Shown: piece by piece, positions 1 to 9,058 of the stretch
Numbering within the stretch: position 1 is the stretch's first letter
How the letters are laid out: each line of letters begins with the position of its first letter
Assembly: GCA_041907145.1 (NCBI GenBank)
Contig: JAYRHW010000164.1
Coordinates: forward strand, 1-36,338
DNA: 36,338 nt
Origin: JAFLCA01 sp041907145
GTDB taxonomy: Bacteria > Bdellovibrionota_C > UBA2361 > JAFLCA01
Direction: 5' to 3'
Program-made: the position numbers and the translations under genes
The notes under the pieces: generated by a model
Databases searched by the model: none
The model's input: only the letters and a program-made list of their open reading frames with translations
Told to the model about the DNA's origin: nothing

Positions 1-19
1 AGATTCGGAGTTGGTGCAT

Positions 20-57
20 AAAAAAGGGGCGGCTACGTAAACTTCAGTAACCGCCCC
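20..57 (-). terminator. Rho-independent terminator
   Basis: Read on the minus strand, a GGGGCGG arm and a CCGCCCC arm form a 7-bp GC stem. The stem can extend through TAC/GTA across one mismatch, and it is followed directly by six T residues. It lies just downstream of the lipoprotein gene that ends at 99 and would end the protease-lipoprotein transcript. This is seen directly in the sequence. Confidence 0.85.
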
Positions 58-98
58 GCAGTGCAATGTCAGAATCTTTACAATGGGCTACCCGCCTC

Positions 99-554
99 CT
101 ACTTGCGAGAAAGCACTATCCACTCATTAACAGCGCAGCCAAAAGGCTCACTCGGTGACGGCCTCGGGCTTAGAAGCCGCATTTGCATTGCGGCAAACTC
201 GATGTCTGAAAGTTCGATCGTGCCGGAACAGCTATCCTGCCCGAGTAAGGTTACCTCCCTTTGCTGGGTGCGCGTGCCCTTGTAGAGGCAGTCACTGTAG
301 GCAAGGCTCACCTCTTCTGTGCCGGCAGCCTCGTTAGGCACCACATTGATGTCAACGGCAGCGTTGCCGAGCAGGAACCCTGCGCCAACACAGATATCCG
401 TGCCATCTCCGCAGCGAGCGCAGCCACTTTGCCGAATCGGACCCTCCCAATGGCCGACAACTCCTGTAACGAATACGGTGCTGCGCCCACGTCCGCCGCA
501 GCTCGTCAGCAGAACAGCCAGAGCAATTCCCAACATCCTTGAGGTACGAGTCAT
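99..554 (-). CDS. Small Cys-rich lipoprotein, unknown function
   Basis: 151-aa protein with an N-terminal hydrophobic segment ending in a lipobox (L-T-S-C, Cys19), so it should be lipidated and exported. The mature part has several further cysteines (for example the pair in GCARCGDG and others near the C-terminus) that could form disulfides. I do not recognise a family. The ATG at 554 is chosen over an in-frame GTG at 563 because AAGGGGG lies about 8 nt before the ATG and would overlap the GTG. It sits 18 bp after the protease gene on the same strand, so the two are probably co-transcribed and end at the terminator at 20-57. Confidence 0.7.
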   Translation of the reverse strand: MTRTSRMLGIALAVLLTSCGGRGRSTVFVTGVVGHWEGPIRQSGCARCGDGTDICVGAGFLLGNAAVDINVVPNEAAGTEEVSLAYSDCLYKGTRTQQREVTLLGQDSCSGTIELSDIEFAAMQMRLLSPRPSPSEPFGCAVNEWIVLSRK

Positions 555-572
555 CTTTAGCACCCCCTTCGG

Positions 573-2015
573 CTAATAGGTCACCTTGGCTTTGACCGCG
601 TGCGAGGTAAAGTTTCCGGCATTATCGACGGCACGAATTTCAATGGTGTTGCTCTTCTGTCCCTTGAAGCGCGGGAAGGTCGCCTTCCACAGCGAGCCTC
701 CTTGAAACAGCACCGTGGCATTCTTTGACAGAGACTGAATTCCGCCGTTTCGCTTGGGCTGCTTGGCCTTAGCCTTCACCAATACATCGGCAACGCCAGA
801 CTCAAAATCACTCACTGCGAGGAATGCTCGACAGATCGATTTCCCGCAACGTGCAGCCAAAAATTCGACCGTCGGCGCGGATACGTCCGGAATGGGCGTC
901 GGCACAGGAGTAGGTTCCGCGTCGACATACAACGCATTCGAAGTCTGGGTGCTATGGCCAGACTGATTAGCGGCAGTAACCTCGCAAGAAATGTAATTGC
1001 TGTAATCATCGGCGACCGGACTATAGGTCTGGCCAGTCGCAATTTCGACCGAGTTGTAATATCCAGAAATAGGATCGAATACATCTCGTAACCAACGATA
1101 GGAAAATGTCAAAGACTCCCCCTTCCAGTTCTGCTGCTGGCAGGTGAGCTGCGCACCGACAAAGCCAGGACCGTCAATCGTAGCTGAGTCATAGCTGCTC
1201 GGGGGAATTGGCGGAAAACTTAAAATCCAATCGCGATAGGCGCTGGCGCGGGTATACACTCCGGGAGTACTGCCCCCGCATTGGAATCCCCAGCTTACGA
1301 TTCCCGTAAGTCTTGGCGTATTACTGACTACTCGCGTCAAGGGTCCGCCTGAATCACCGAAGCATGAATCAACGCCGCCGCCAGGGCTCGACGCTAGAAC
1401 GCCGGCGCATACATTAACATCGCGATTGAAATAACGTCCGAGCAGTTCCTCACAATCTGCAGGCGTAAAGTAGCCGACATCCCCGCGCTGCAGCACGAAG
1501 GGCAAGATAGGACGTTGCGGATCCGTCATGCCCCAGCCATAGACCTGCATGGCATCTCCCGTAACCAGAAGCGCCTCTTCAGCAGGCGTCAGAATGTCCA
1601 TAGGCTGCAAATTGACCGGCTGAGTGAGCTTTATCAGGGCTAAGTCATTGTAGATGAGAAAGGGGTCCCAATCCGGATGTATGATTGCTCCAAGCGCGGG
1701 AACTTTTAGGGCTGCGGGATCGCGGAGATTGTTCGAGCCAAGAAATACATCCACAGCTCCTTCGACGTCCGCTCCATCGACGCAGTGTGCAGCGGTCAGC
1801 ACGTACTGCGAAGCAACAAGAGTGGCATCGCAGTACTGACCATCAACAGGGTTCATGCCACGAATGGTTAGCGCTGCCATCCAGGGAGTAGTTCCCTGCG
1901 GCACATCATGACCGCCGATAATACGGGTGTCGGGCTGAGCCTGCGTGTTAAGCGGCAGGCCAAAAATCATCGCGGTCAAGGCGACATAGCATATCTTACT
2001 TAATTTCTTAGACAT
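573..2015 (-). CDS. Secreted trypsin-like serine protease (S1A) with C-terminal extension
   Basis: 480-aa secreted protease. A signal peptide (about residues 1-27) is followed by the zymogen-style cleavage sequence R-IIGG. The catalytic triad is visible: His77 in TAAHC, Asp124 in NDLALIKL and Ser222 in GDSGGP. Asp216, six residues before the serine, predicts trypsin-like cleavage after Lys/Arg. The catalytic domain ends near residue 270. Beyond it lie an Ig-like segment (about 275-365, with a Cys pair), a Pro/Thr linker and a second beta-rich segment with a Cys pair. The longest ORF begins at 2090, but the ATG at 2015 is preferred because GGAGGGGG lies just before it and the signal peptide follows at once. 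The protein probably acts outside the cell; its target is unknown. It is the first gene of a two-gene unit with the downstream lipoprotein. Confidence 0.92.
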   Translation of the reverse strand: MSKKLSKICYVALTAMIFGLPLNTQAQPDTRIIGGHDVPQGTTPWMAALTIRGMNPVDGQYCDATLVASQYVLTAAHCVDGADVEGAVDVFLGSNNLRDPAALKVPALGAIIHPDWDPFLIYNDLALIKLTQPVNLQPMDILTPAEEALLVTGDAMQVYGWGMTDPQRPILPFVLQRGDVGYFTPADCEELLGRYFNRDVNVCAGVLASSPGGGVDSCFGDSGGPLTRVVSNTPRLTGIVSWGFQCGGSTPGVYTRASAYRDWILSFPPIPPSSYDSATIDGPGFVGAQLTCQQQNWKGESLTFSYRWLRDVFDPISGYYNSVEIATGQTYSPVADDYSNYISCEVTAANQSGHSTQTSNALYVDAEPTPVPTPIPDVSAPTVEFLAARCGKSICRAFLAVSDFESGVADVLVKAKAKQPKRNGGIQSLSKNATVLFQGGSLWKATFPRFKGQKSNTIEIRAVDNAGNFTSHAVKAKVTY

Positions 2016-2186
2016 TTCCCCCTCCCCCATAGGGTGTGCTTTGAGCACACTAACTTGAGTTGTCATCAAAGGAAAGTCCCTTCTTCGCAATAATCGTCAT
2101 CCACGACGAATTATGCCCAAAACCTTCCCCGTCTGCGGCGCACTATAGACCTAGACTCAAAAGTTAGTCACTGAAGGGCAGGAAAA

Positions 2187-2215
2187 TTGACAAAGGAAGT
2201 TGCTACCGGGAAAAT
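2187..2215 (+). promoter_or_regulatory. Possible sigma70 promoter of valS
   Basis: A perfect -35 hexamer TTGACA (2187-2192) is followed 17 nt later by GAAAAT, which matches 4 of 6 bases of the -10 consensus. If used, transcription would begin almost at the valS ATG (2224), giving a nearly leaderless mRNA. That oddity makes this only a tentative call. Confidence 0.3.
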
Positions 2216-2223
2216 GTGCAGTC

Positions 2224-4935
2224 ATGAAAAAGGACAATCCCGCCGGTAACCTGCCTGCCTCTTCCCTGACGCCAAACTTTAATTTCAAAGAGCGCGAGGC
2301 GGCCGTATATGCCCTATGGGAGAAGGAAAATTGCTTCAACCCGGACAAGGCTTCCAAGAGCGCTCCGGTCTTCAACATCGCCATGCCTCCGCCGAACGCC
2401 AATGGCGAGCTGCACCTAGGACACTGCTTCGGCTACACGGTCATGGATATCTTAGGGCGCTTTCACCGCATGCAGGGCGAAAGGGTAATGCTGCTTCCGG
2501 GAAAGGATCACGCCGGAATTCAGACCCAAGTGGTATTTGAAAAGAAGCTTAAGAAAGAAGGCGTAAATCTTTCCACCGTCCCCACGACCGAACTCTTCGA
2601 TCAGTGTTACGCGTTCTGCACGGACCGCGCCCAATACATGCGTGCGCAGGAGAAGACTATCGGTCTCTCCGCTGATTGGTCGCGGGAGTTATTTACCCTC
2701 GACCCGCGACTCACCGAGATTATTTATAGAACTTTCACCAAGCTCTGGAATGACGGCCTTGTGTACCGCGGCAAGCGCATCGTCAACTGGTCGGTATTTT
2801 CTCAGACCGCTATCTCGGATGTCGAAGTCGAGTACCAGGAACAAAAGGGACACCTCTGGTACCTCGTGTATCCGCTGGTCGATGGTCCAGCGGAGGGCGG
2901 CACTGCAATAAAATTGCCGAACGGCGGCAGCTTTCAGATTGGCAAGCCGGGCATCCTGACGGCAACGACCAGACCGGAGACCATGCTCGGGGATACCGCC
3001 CTCGCAGTTCATCCGGATGATCCGCGCTACACGGCATTCGTCGGCAAAAGAGTACGTCTGCCGCTCACCGATCGAGTGATTCCGATTATAGCCGACAAGC
3101 GCGTCGACCCGGTCTTCGGTACGGGCGTAATCAAATTAACTCCTGCGCACGACTTTTTAGACTACGATGTCGGGATTGAGCATGGTCTTGAAGTGCTACA
3201 AGTCATCGGCTTCGACGGAAAGATGACCGAGATTGCCGGCCCCAAGTATCAAGGGAAGACCGTGGCCGAATGCCGCGAGATGGTCGTTAAGGATCTCGAA
3301 GGACAAGGACTACTGCTCGACACGGTGGCGCATCTGCATAAAGTTCCAATTGGCGAACGCGGCAAGGACGTCATCGAGCCTCTGCTCTCCGAGCAGTGGT
3401 TCATCAGTGTTGATAAGCCGGGCAAAAGCCTCAAAGGCCGCGCGCTGGAACTTCTTCAGTCCGGGAAAATTAAAATCTATCCTGAACGCTTCAAGGTTCT
3501 CTTCGAGCAGTGGCTTACCAATCTTCGTGACTGGAACATTTCCCGTCAGTTGTGGTGGGGACACCGCATTCCGGTCTGGTATCGCTCCGACGCCAAGGGC
3601 AAACAAGAGATGTTCGTCGGGCCTACGGCTCCCCAAGGAAATGGCTGGACTCAGGATACCGATGTCTTCGATACCTGGTTCTCATCGGGACAGTGGGCGT
3701 TTTCGACTATGGCGGCGCATGGACTCTACGATCTCGACGCTGCGGACAAGGAAACGAATTTCTTCCCGACGCATACCATGGTTATGGGCCGGGACATTTT
3801 GTTCTTCTGGGCCTGCCGCATGCTGCTCCTTACTTCATACGTCACTGACAATGTGCCGTGGAAAAACATCTTCTTTACCGGCCTTATCCGCGATGAGCAC
3901 GGACAGAAGATGTCCAAGTCCAAGGGCAATGGCGTAGAGCCCAAGGAGATGATCGAGAAGTATGGTTCCGACGCTTTGCGCTTAGCCTTCGTGATGGGCG
4001 CGGGTCCCGGCAATGATCTGTCGTTCAGTGAACGCAAGGTCGAGGGCTACAGCAAATTCATCAATAAGATCTGGAACGCGGCAAAACTGCTTGAAACTCG
4101 GCTTAGCTCGGATCTGATTGCCGCCCACGGCAACAAGCCCTTAACCCTTGCCTCCTCGAAATGGCTTGTTGCAGAGGCCGTACGAGTGCTGAACCTCACT
4201 ACGCAGCAGCTCAAAGCCTATGATGCCTCTATCGCCGCTGATGAACTCTATCGTTTCACTTGGACGGTTTTCTGTGACTGGTATCTTGAAATGATGAAGG
4301 CGCTCTTGGAGCACGGAAAGCCAGAGTGGGCCACAGAGGTGAATTTTGTCGCACGGAATACCTTCACTCTGATTCTCAAGATGCTGCATCCTTTCATTCC
4401 ATTTGTAACAGAAGAGCTCTACCAGCAGCTTCCGTTCCTGAGAGACGCTGGTACGCTGGCGCTGACCCCGCTCCAGACTCCCTTTACAGCCCAAGCAGGT
4501 GACCACAGCGAAATTCAACGCACCATGGATATCGTGGCGTCGATTCGATCGGTCAAAGCCGCCCTCAATAGCGCACATCAATTTATGCGCGTCGCACTCG
4601 ATAGGCCGCTCAGTGAAGAGTTGCACATTCTTCTCTGCTCCCTGGCCCGTGTGACGCTTTGTAAAGAGTCGGATATTTCTGCCGCTAAACTCCTGCGCAA
4701 ACCCTATGGTGTTGGAGTGGTTGCTTGTGAAGTTGAGGACAAGGGAAAATATAAACAGCATCTAGAAAAAGAAATCTCTCAGTACTCAGGCACGGAGACA
4801 TCCATCGAGAAGAAGCTCGCTGGTCCCTTTGGTACTCAGGCCAAGCCAGATGTAATCGCGGCCGAGAAGGAGAGGCTGACTCAAGCGAAACAGGCACTCA
4901 CTGCCTTGCGAGCAGAGCTCGCCGCGCTGAATTAG
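2224..4935 (+). CDS. valS: Valyl-tRNA synthetase
   Basis: 903-aa class I aminoacyl-tRNA synthetase charging tRNA-Val in the cytoplasm. The HIGH signature appears as HLGH (residues 64-67) in PPPNANGELHLGH, and the KMSKS loop is at 562-566. The inserted editing (CP1) domain carries TTRPETMLGDTALAVHP, typical of ValRS, and NISRQLWWGHRIPVWY precedes the second half of the catalytic domain. The C-terminus has the anticodon-binding helical domain and a charged coiled-coil tail (about 835-903), as in bacterial ValRS. Length fits the family. The start is set at the ATG at 2224; an upstream in-frame TTG at 2200 would add 8 residues but lies directly against its AAGGAAG. The family call is secure. The NANG form of the first motif is a minor variant. 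Confidence 0.96.
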   Translation: MKKDNPAGNLPASSLTPNFNFKEREAAVYALWEKENCFNPDKASKSAPVFNIAMPPPNANGELHLGHCFGYTVMDILGRFHRMQGERVMLLPGKDHAGIQTQVVFEKKLKKEGVNLSTVPTTELFDQCYAFCTDRAQYMRAQEKTIGLSADWSRELFTLDPRLTEIIYRTFTKLWNDGLVYRGKRIVNWSVFSQTAISDVEVEYQEQKGHLWYLVYPLVDGPAEGGTAIKLPNGGSFQIGKPGILTATTRPETMLGDTALAVHPDDPRYTAFVGKRVRLPLTDRVIPIIADKRVDPVFGTGVIKLTPAHDFLDYDVGIEHGLEVLQVIGFDGKMTEIAGPKYQGKTVAECREMVVKDLEGQGLLLDTVAHLHKVPIGERGKDVIEPLLSEQWFISVDKPGKSLKGRALELLQSGKIKIYPERFKVLFEQWLTNLRDWNISRQLWWGHRIPVWYRSDAKGKQEMFVGPTAPQGNGWTQDTDVFDTWFSSGQWAFSTMAAHGLYDLDAADKETNFFPTHTMVMGRDILFFWACRMLLLTSYVTDNVPWKNIFFTGLIRDEHGQKMSKSKGNGVEPKEMIEKYGSDALRLAFVMGAGPGNDLSFSERKVEGYSKFINKIWNAAKLLETRLSSDLIAAHGNKPLTLASSKWLVAEAVRVLNLTTQQLKAYDASIAADELYRFTWTVFCDWYLEMMKALLEHGKPEWATEVNFVARNTFTLILKMLHPFIPFVTEELYQQLPFLRDAGTLALTPLQTPFTAQAGDHSEIQRTMDIVASIRSVKAALNSAHQFMRVALDRPLSEELHILLCSLARVTLCKESDISAAKLLRKPYGVGVVACEVEDKGKYKQHLEKEISQYSGTETSIEKKLAGPFGTQAKPDVIAAEKERLTQAKQALTALRAELAALN

Positions 4936-4959
4936 AAAGCGAGGCAAGTCCGCAAACCC

Positions 4960-6129
4960 CTACCCCGGCGCTCTGGCCAGCAGCCTGGCTAAGTTCGTTG
5001 TCCAAAGAAACAGTGCGCCAAGGAGCAGTGTCGATGCCAGCGCAAGTCCATTAAGGTACCAAGCTCCGGTCCACGACGAAGTCACTCTAATCAGCATGGC
5101 ACCAAGCAGGAGAAGGACCATTGCATGCATGGACAACCTTCGCCGAGCCCAGAACTCCGGGTCTCCGCCGTGGCTCGAGGTAATTTGGGCGCCAATCCCC
5201 AGCATTATGAGACTAAAGCTTCCTATGTAGGTGACGTGCAGGCAGCTGGCTGCGTTCTCCGGAAAGACGCTGACCGCGAGGAGGCCCACGGGCAGCAGGA
5301 ACAGCGCGAGAGCAATAATTTTCGCTATCAGGGTCTTGTTGGTCGGCAGACCCAACGCGTTGAAGCGCTTGAGCGCCGCAATCACCAGTAGAGCCCTCAA
5401 TGCATAGGCAAGCCGAAACAATCCATTCAATTCCGCAATGAAAGTAATAATTAGGCCCGTCATCCAAAGGAGATGCAGCGGAAGTGCGGTGGATGCCGCA
5501 ACGTCGCCCGATGGGCCGCTGCCCCGCAGTCGGACAATCGCGGGGGTAGATTCGACCCTCCCCATCAATCGAGGGCCCAAGAAACCGCCAACGGCGACAA
5601 TAAAGCTTGGCAGCATTCCCTGTTGAAGGAGCAGCCGTCCAAACTGCGTGAACATGCCCATGTCCAACGCAAGCAAGGAAGCGCCCGAGATACCGCATAG
5701 AATTCCAGCCGATACGAACTCAAAGCTCGCTGGCACCGCCGCTGTGCCGGTGCGCTTGCAACGGCTAACAAATAGGGACACGAGGCTCATCAGCAGGGCA
5801 AATGAAAGCTGCGAAACGAGCACGCTCCCCGCCAGCATGCTCGACTGAGCAGCCAAAAAGGCAAGCACCATCCAAAACAATTCGCCGAATGAAGCCGTCG
5901 GAGCTCGGCAAAACTTCGGCAGTGCGGTAAGGAGAAATCCGACTACGTATGCGGCACCGAAGGCTTCAATCTGAATTAAGCCATGAAGCCGCGCATCATA
6001 CGGCCAGGCCCCCAGAGCCACGCCAAGCCATAGAGCCGTGCCAAGCATTGCCCCCAAAATGCCGAGAGGGAAGAAGATGCGATACGGTTCGCGCCGGGTG
6101 AGTTCGAGAAATCCTGGACTCCCGCGCAT
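4960..6129 (-). CDS. nnrS: NnrS family membrane heme-copper protein
   Basis: 389-aa polytopic membrane protein, roughly a dozen hydrophobic helices, starting with the NnrS-type EPYRIFFPLG segment. NnrS proteins are heme- and copper-containing membrane proteins that relieve nitrosative stress and usually lie beside denitrification genes under NO-responsive control. The ATG at 6129 overlaps the TGA of the upstream Rrf2 gene by one base (TGATG), indicating translational coupling. The longest ORF starts further upstream inside the regulator gene and is rejected as a start. The gene is divergent from nirK and shares its intergenic control region. Family assignment is from recognised sequence pattern; the role is from family knowledge. 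Confidence 0.9.
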   Translation of the reverse strand: MRGSPGFLELTRREPYRIFFPLGILGAMLGTALWLGVALGAWPYDARLHGLIQIEAFGAAYVVGFLLTALPKFCRAPTASFGELFWMVLAFLAAQSSMLAGSVLVSQLSFALLMSLVSLFVSRCKRTGTAAVPASFEFVSAGILCGISGASLLALDMGMFTQFGRLLLQQGMLPSFIVAVGGFLGPRLMGRVESTPAIVRLRGSGPSGDVAASTALPLHLLWMTGLIITFIAELNGLFRLAYALRALLVIAALKRFNALGLPTNKTLIAKIIALALFLLPVGLLAVSVFPENAASCLHVTYIGSFSLIMLGIGAQITSSHGGDPEFWARRRLSMHAMVLLLLGAMLIRVTSSWTGAWYLNGLALASTLLLGALFLWTTNLARLLARAPG

Positions 6130-6551
6130 CAACGCTTGGCCCCCTCGAGCAGCTCCTTCAATTCCGCACTGTAACGGCGCAAGGTCGAGCGCTGCAAGAA
6201 ACTGAGGAACCTTTGACGAATCGCACCCCACTCGTTATGAAATGGGCAGGGCGAATCACCGCTGCATGCCTCGGCATTGAGGAAGCAGGCTGCTTTTACG
6301 ATGGGATCATCCAAGGATTTGCAAATGTCGAAAAGGTTGAGGTCCTTCGATTTAAGGCGCACTCCGCCCGATACTCCGCGCTTGCTCTCTATCATCTCCT
6401 GCCGCGCGAGCTGCTTCATCAGCTTGGCAAGGTAAGGTCCGGGCACGTCAATGCGCTCGGCGACAGCAGATACCTGAACCCACTCATCACTTGGCAGGCT
6501 CGCTAGATACAACAGAGCCTTTATGGCGTATTTGGAAGAATTGGTGATCAT
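6129..6551 (-). CDS. Rrf2-family Fe-S regulator, NsrR-like
   Basis: 140-aa Rrf2-type transcription factor. The N-terminal winged helix contains YAIKALLYLA and the recognition region PGPYLAKLMKQLARQEMIESKRG followed by the wing GVSGGVRL. Three cysteines (89, 96 and 102, spacing C-x6-C-x5-C) sit where NsrR and IscR hold an Fe-S cluster. NsrR-type members lose DNA binding when NO attacks the cluster, derepressing NO-metabolism genes. Its place between nnrS and nirK, next to the palindrome at 6634-6655, supports an NO-sensing repressor for this island. An in-frame TTG lies 9 bp upstream; ATG at 6551 is chosen. The spacing is not exactly that of E. coli NsrR (x4, x5), so the sensed signal is inferred. 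Confidence 0.85.
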   Translation of the reverse strand: MITNSSKYAIKALLYLASLPSDEWVQVSAVAERIDVPGPYLAKLMKQLARQEMIESKRGVSGGVRLKSKDLNLFDICKSLDDPIVKAACFLNAEACSGDSPCPFHNEWGAIRQRFLSFLQRSTLRRYSAELKELLEGAKR

Positions 6552-6608
6552 CTTACTCAAGTTAAACCAATAACGCCTCTAATTGGCAAATCAGACCCTT
6601 CAGCCGAG

Positions 6609-6637
6609 TTGACCCTCTGCCGATTATGGTATATTAA
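6609..6637 (+). promoter_or_regulatory. Candidate nirK promoter
   Basis: TTGACC (6609-6614) and TATTAA (6632-6637) are separated by exactly 17 nt and point toward nirK at 6700. The -10 element overlaps the left edge of the palindrome at 6634-6655, an arrangement expected for repression by a bound regulator. Elements are read by eye; promoter activity is inferred. Confidence 0.5.
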
Positions 6638-6655
6638 GGACATAAATGTCTTTAA
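6634..6655. promoter_or_regulatory. Palindromic operator, probable Rrf2/NsrR-like site
   Basis: A 22-bp inverted repeat with core GACATAAATGTC flanked by TTAA on the left and TTTAA on the right; the half-sites match at 10 of 11 positions. It overlaps the putative nirK -10 element and lies in the divergent nirK / rrf2-nnrS intergenic region. A similar palindrome precedes the sNOR-like operon (15103-15125). Best explained as the binding site of the neighbouring Rrf2 regulator, which is inference. Confidence 0.65.
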
Positions 6656-6699
6656 TTGTCGAGGCTTTCTTCGGCACGGTTTTCACTACGGAGTAATGT

Positions 6700-8175
6700 A
6701 TGAATAGATATGTAGTTGGAATTCCTCTCGCGCTCTTTGCGGCGCTTGTTTCCTTCCCAGTTTTTGCAGACGACTTGCCGGTGGAAAAGGCCGTTATCAC
6801 CGACGCACCCAACATGCCTCCGGTCATCACCCGCACCAGCCCAGCCAAGGTTGTCGTAGAGCTCGAAGTCAAGGAAGTCGAGGGAGATCTCGCTGACGGC
6901 GTTCGCTATACCTTCTGGACCTTTGGTGGAAAGGTTCCTGGCAAGTTTATCCGAGTGCGAGAGGGAGACACAGTCGAAGTGCATCTAGCCAATCACCCGG
7001 CAAACAAACTCCCGCATAATATCGATCTTCACGCGGTGACAGGCCCAGGCGGCGGCGCAGCCAGTTCATTCACTGCTCCGGGCCATACTTCCCAATTTAC
7101 CTTTAAGGCCATCAATCCCGGACTATACGTCTATCACTGCGCTACAGCTCCGGTTGGCATGCATGTGGCGAATGGAATGTACGGCTTGATTTATGTACAG
7201 CCAACAACACCACTGCCCCCGGTAGATAGAGAATACTACGTGATGCAGGGAGAATTTTATACGCAGGGAAATTTCGGCGAGAAGGGATTTCAGCCGTTCT
7301 CCATGCAACGCGCAATCGATGAAAACCCTGCCTATGTAGTGTTCAATGGGTCTGCCACTTCGCTGGTGCAGGAACATGCCATTACCGCGAATGTCGGCGA
7401 GAAAGTTCGCCTCTTCCTGGGGAACGGAGGACCGAATTTAGTTTCCTCCTTCCACGTCATCGGAGAGATCTTCGATAACGTTTACTCCGAGGGCGGAACG
7501 GTTGCTAATCAGCACAATGTGCAGAGCACCATCGTACCGGCTGGAGGATCGGCGATCGTTGACTTTAGCACGGAAGTGCCTGGCACATACATTCTGGTCG
7601 ACCACAGCCTCTTTAGAGCATTCAATAAGGGTGCGCTTGGTATGCTGAAGATCTCGGGTCCAGACAACAAGCCAGTCTACTCCGGCAAGGAAGTTGATGC
7701 TGTGTACCTTGGAGATACGGCCGAGAGCTCACAGGACATTCAAAAGCTTCAGGCCGAGTATCAGAAGGCCGTCAGCACCGATCCGAAGCTGCAAAAGCTC
7801 ACCAAGGAAATTCTGATTGCCGAGGGCAAGAAGGTTTACAACGGAAGTTGCTTCATGTGTCATCAGATGAACGGAGAAGGCGTTGCCGGGGTATTCCCGC
7901 CGCTGGCCAAGTCTGACTACATGAACAAGCTTGCCGCCGATAAGCGGGATGCCCTCGTTGCCATTCCGCATCTCGGACTTACCGGTAAAGTAACGGTCAA
8001 TGGAACCGATTACGTTGGGACTATGCCGCCACTTTCGAACTTGAACAATCGGGAGCTGGCAGCCGTACTTACCTATGTGACAAACTCTTGGGGGAACTCC
8101 GCAAAGCCGTTCTCCGTGGAGGAAGTTGCAACAGCGATTTCTTCTATGAGCCAGGATCAAGGCAAAAAGAAGTAA
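6700..8175 (+). CDS. nirK: Copper nitrite reductase with C-terminal cytochrome c domain
   Basis: 491-aa periplasmic enzyme reducing nitrite to NO. A signal peptide (about 1-23, ending VFA) precedes two cupredoxin domains. All copper ligands are visible: type 1 Cu His106, Cys147, His155, Met160; type 2 Cu His111, His146, His302. The catalytic Asp109 (PHNIDLH) and His252 (SSFHVIG) are also present. Residues about 370-465 form a fused class I cytochrome c with CFMCH (384-388) and probable axial Met442 (GTMPP), which would deliver electrons directly to the type 1 copper. NirK-cytochrome c fusions are a known variant. GGAG lies 6 nt before the ATG. It is the first gene of nirK-nirV-SCO and is divergent from the NnrS/regulator pair, with an operator over its promoter. 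Confidence 0.97.
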   Translation: MNRYVVGIPLALFAALVSFPVFADDLPVEKAVITDAPNMPPVITRTSPAKVVVELEVKEVEGDLADGVRYTFWTFGGKVPGKFIRVREGDTVEVHLANHPANKLPHNIDLHAVTGPGGGAASSFTAPGHTSQFTFKAINPGLYVYHCATAPVGMHVANGMYGLIYVQPTTPLPPVDREYYVMQGEFYTQGNFGEKGFQPFSMQRAIDENPAYVVFNGSATSLVQEHAITANVGEKVRLFLGNGGPNLVSSFHVIGEIFDNVYSEGGTVANQHNVQSTIVPAGGSAIVDFSTEVPGTYILVDHSLFRAFNKGALGMLKISGPDNKPVYSGKEVDAVYLGDTAESSQDIQKLQAEYQKAVSTDPKLQKLTKEILIAEGKKVYNGSCFMCHQMNGEGVAGVFPPLAKSDYMNKLAADKRDALVAIPHLGLTGKVTVNGTDYVGTMPPLSNLNNRELAAVLTYVTNSWGNSAKPFSVEEVATAISSMSQDQGKKK

Positions 8176-8185
8176 CATCCTAGGA

Positions 8186-8216
8186 GCCCGGATGGGGGAA
8201 ATTCCCCCGTCCGGGC
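8186..8216 (+). other. Strong stem-loop between nirK and nirV
   Basis: GCCCGGA pairs with TCCGGGC, and inside it GGGGG pairs with CCCCC across a short AAATT loop, joined through a T.G pair. This gives a stem of about 13 bp. No T-run follows, so it is not a standard terminator. It may protect the 3' end of nirK mRNA or lower expression of nirV, whose ATG lies 10 bp further on. Confidence 0.6.
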
Positions 8217-8225
8217 CGGACAAAG

Positions 8226-9041
8226 ATGCGCTACTCAGCCCTTTCACTCATCGTGTGCCTCGTGCTCGGCCATTCGAGCCTTGCAGCAGCGCAGCCCGGC
8301 CGCATCCAGCGCAGCATCAACATCGCGGGCGGAGACTTCGTTCCCCTCTACGGACTAAAGGAAAAGGAAGCAAAGGCTATCGTACACAGCTTCAGAATCG
8401 ACCCTGTTCCCGTAACGAATGCTGACTACTATCAGTTTATTCGGTCGCACCCGGACTGGATAACTCCGGATCCGCTCTTCAGTGCTCGCGGATACCTATC
8501 CCATTGGCCGGAGTCCAAGGGTGGCCGCAAGCCCGGCACCGCCCAGCGGCTTCAACCGGTGGTAAATGTGCCCTGGTTCGCTGCAAGCGCTTATTGCGAC
8601 TGGTCCGGTGGTCGCCTGCCGAGCGTACTGGAATGGGAATATGTTGCAGCGGCCAGCGAAACCAGCAGAGACGCTTCGCGGGACCCGCAATTTGTGCAGC
8701 GTCTGCTTGATTGGTATGCCCACCCAAGTGCACCCGGAGAATTGCCGGAAGTCGGCAAGGACAAACCGAACTTTTGGGGGCTCCACAATTTGCATGGGGC
8801 TATCTGGGAGTGGACTGGCGACTTTAATAGCGTCTTTGTCAGCGGGGATAGCCGGCGAGAAAGCGAACAGAGCAAAAACCTCTTCTGTGGGGCTGGCGCT
8901 GCGAGCGCTACCGACAAGGCCAACTACGCCGCGTTCATGCGCTACGCCTTGCGCAGCAGCCTTAGCGGCTCGGATGCCAATCAGACTCTGGGCTTTCGCT
9001 GTGCTTACGATCTGCCCAAACCCCAGCTACTCGGCAAATAA
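8226..9041 (+). CDS. nirV: NirV-like formylglycine-generating-enzyme family protein
   Basis: 271-aa exported protein with an N-terminal signal peptide (ending near LAAAQ) and an SUMF1/FGE-type fold. The family is recognised from IAGGDFVPLYG near the N-terminus, PVTNADYYQFI, VNVPWFAASAYCDWSGGRLPSVLEWEYVAA, NLHGAIWEWTGDF and the final LGFRCAYD. In denitrifiers an FGE-like protein called NirV is commonly encoded directly after nirK; its exact job in nitrite reductase maturation or function is not settled. Position (50 bp after nirK, same strand, followed by an SCO gene) fits nirV. Catalytic FGE copper-ligand cysteines are not evident as a pair, so sulfatase-activating activity is unlikely. That last point is inference. 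Confidence 0.82.
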   Translation: MRYSALSLIVCLVLGHSSLAAAQPGRIQRSINIAGGDFVPLYGLKEKEAKAIVHSFRIDPVPVTNADYYQFIRSHPDWITPDPLFSARGYLSHWPESKGGRKPGTAQRLQPVVNVPWFAASAYCDWSGGRLPSVLEWEYVAAASETSRDASRDPQFVQRLLDWYAHPSAPGELPEVGKDKPNFWGLHNLHGAIWEWTGDFNSVFVSGDSRRESEQSKNLFCGAGAASATDKANYAAFMRYALRSSLSGSDANQTLGFRCAYDLPKPQLLGK

Positions 9042-9058
9042 AAATAATGGAGGCCAGC

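Noticed and set aside
3233..3937. 234-codon open frame inside valS
   Set aside because: Out-of-frame shadow of the secure valyl-tRNA synthetase gene, rich in Ser, Arg and Cys.
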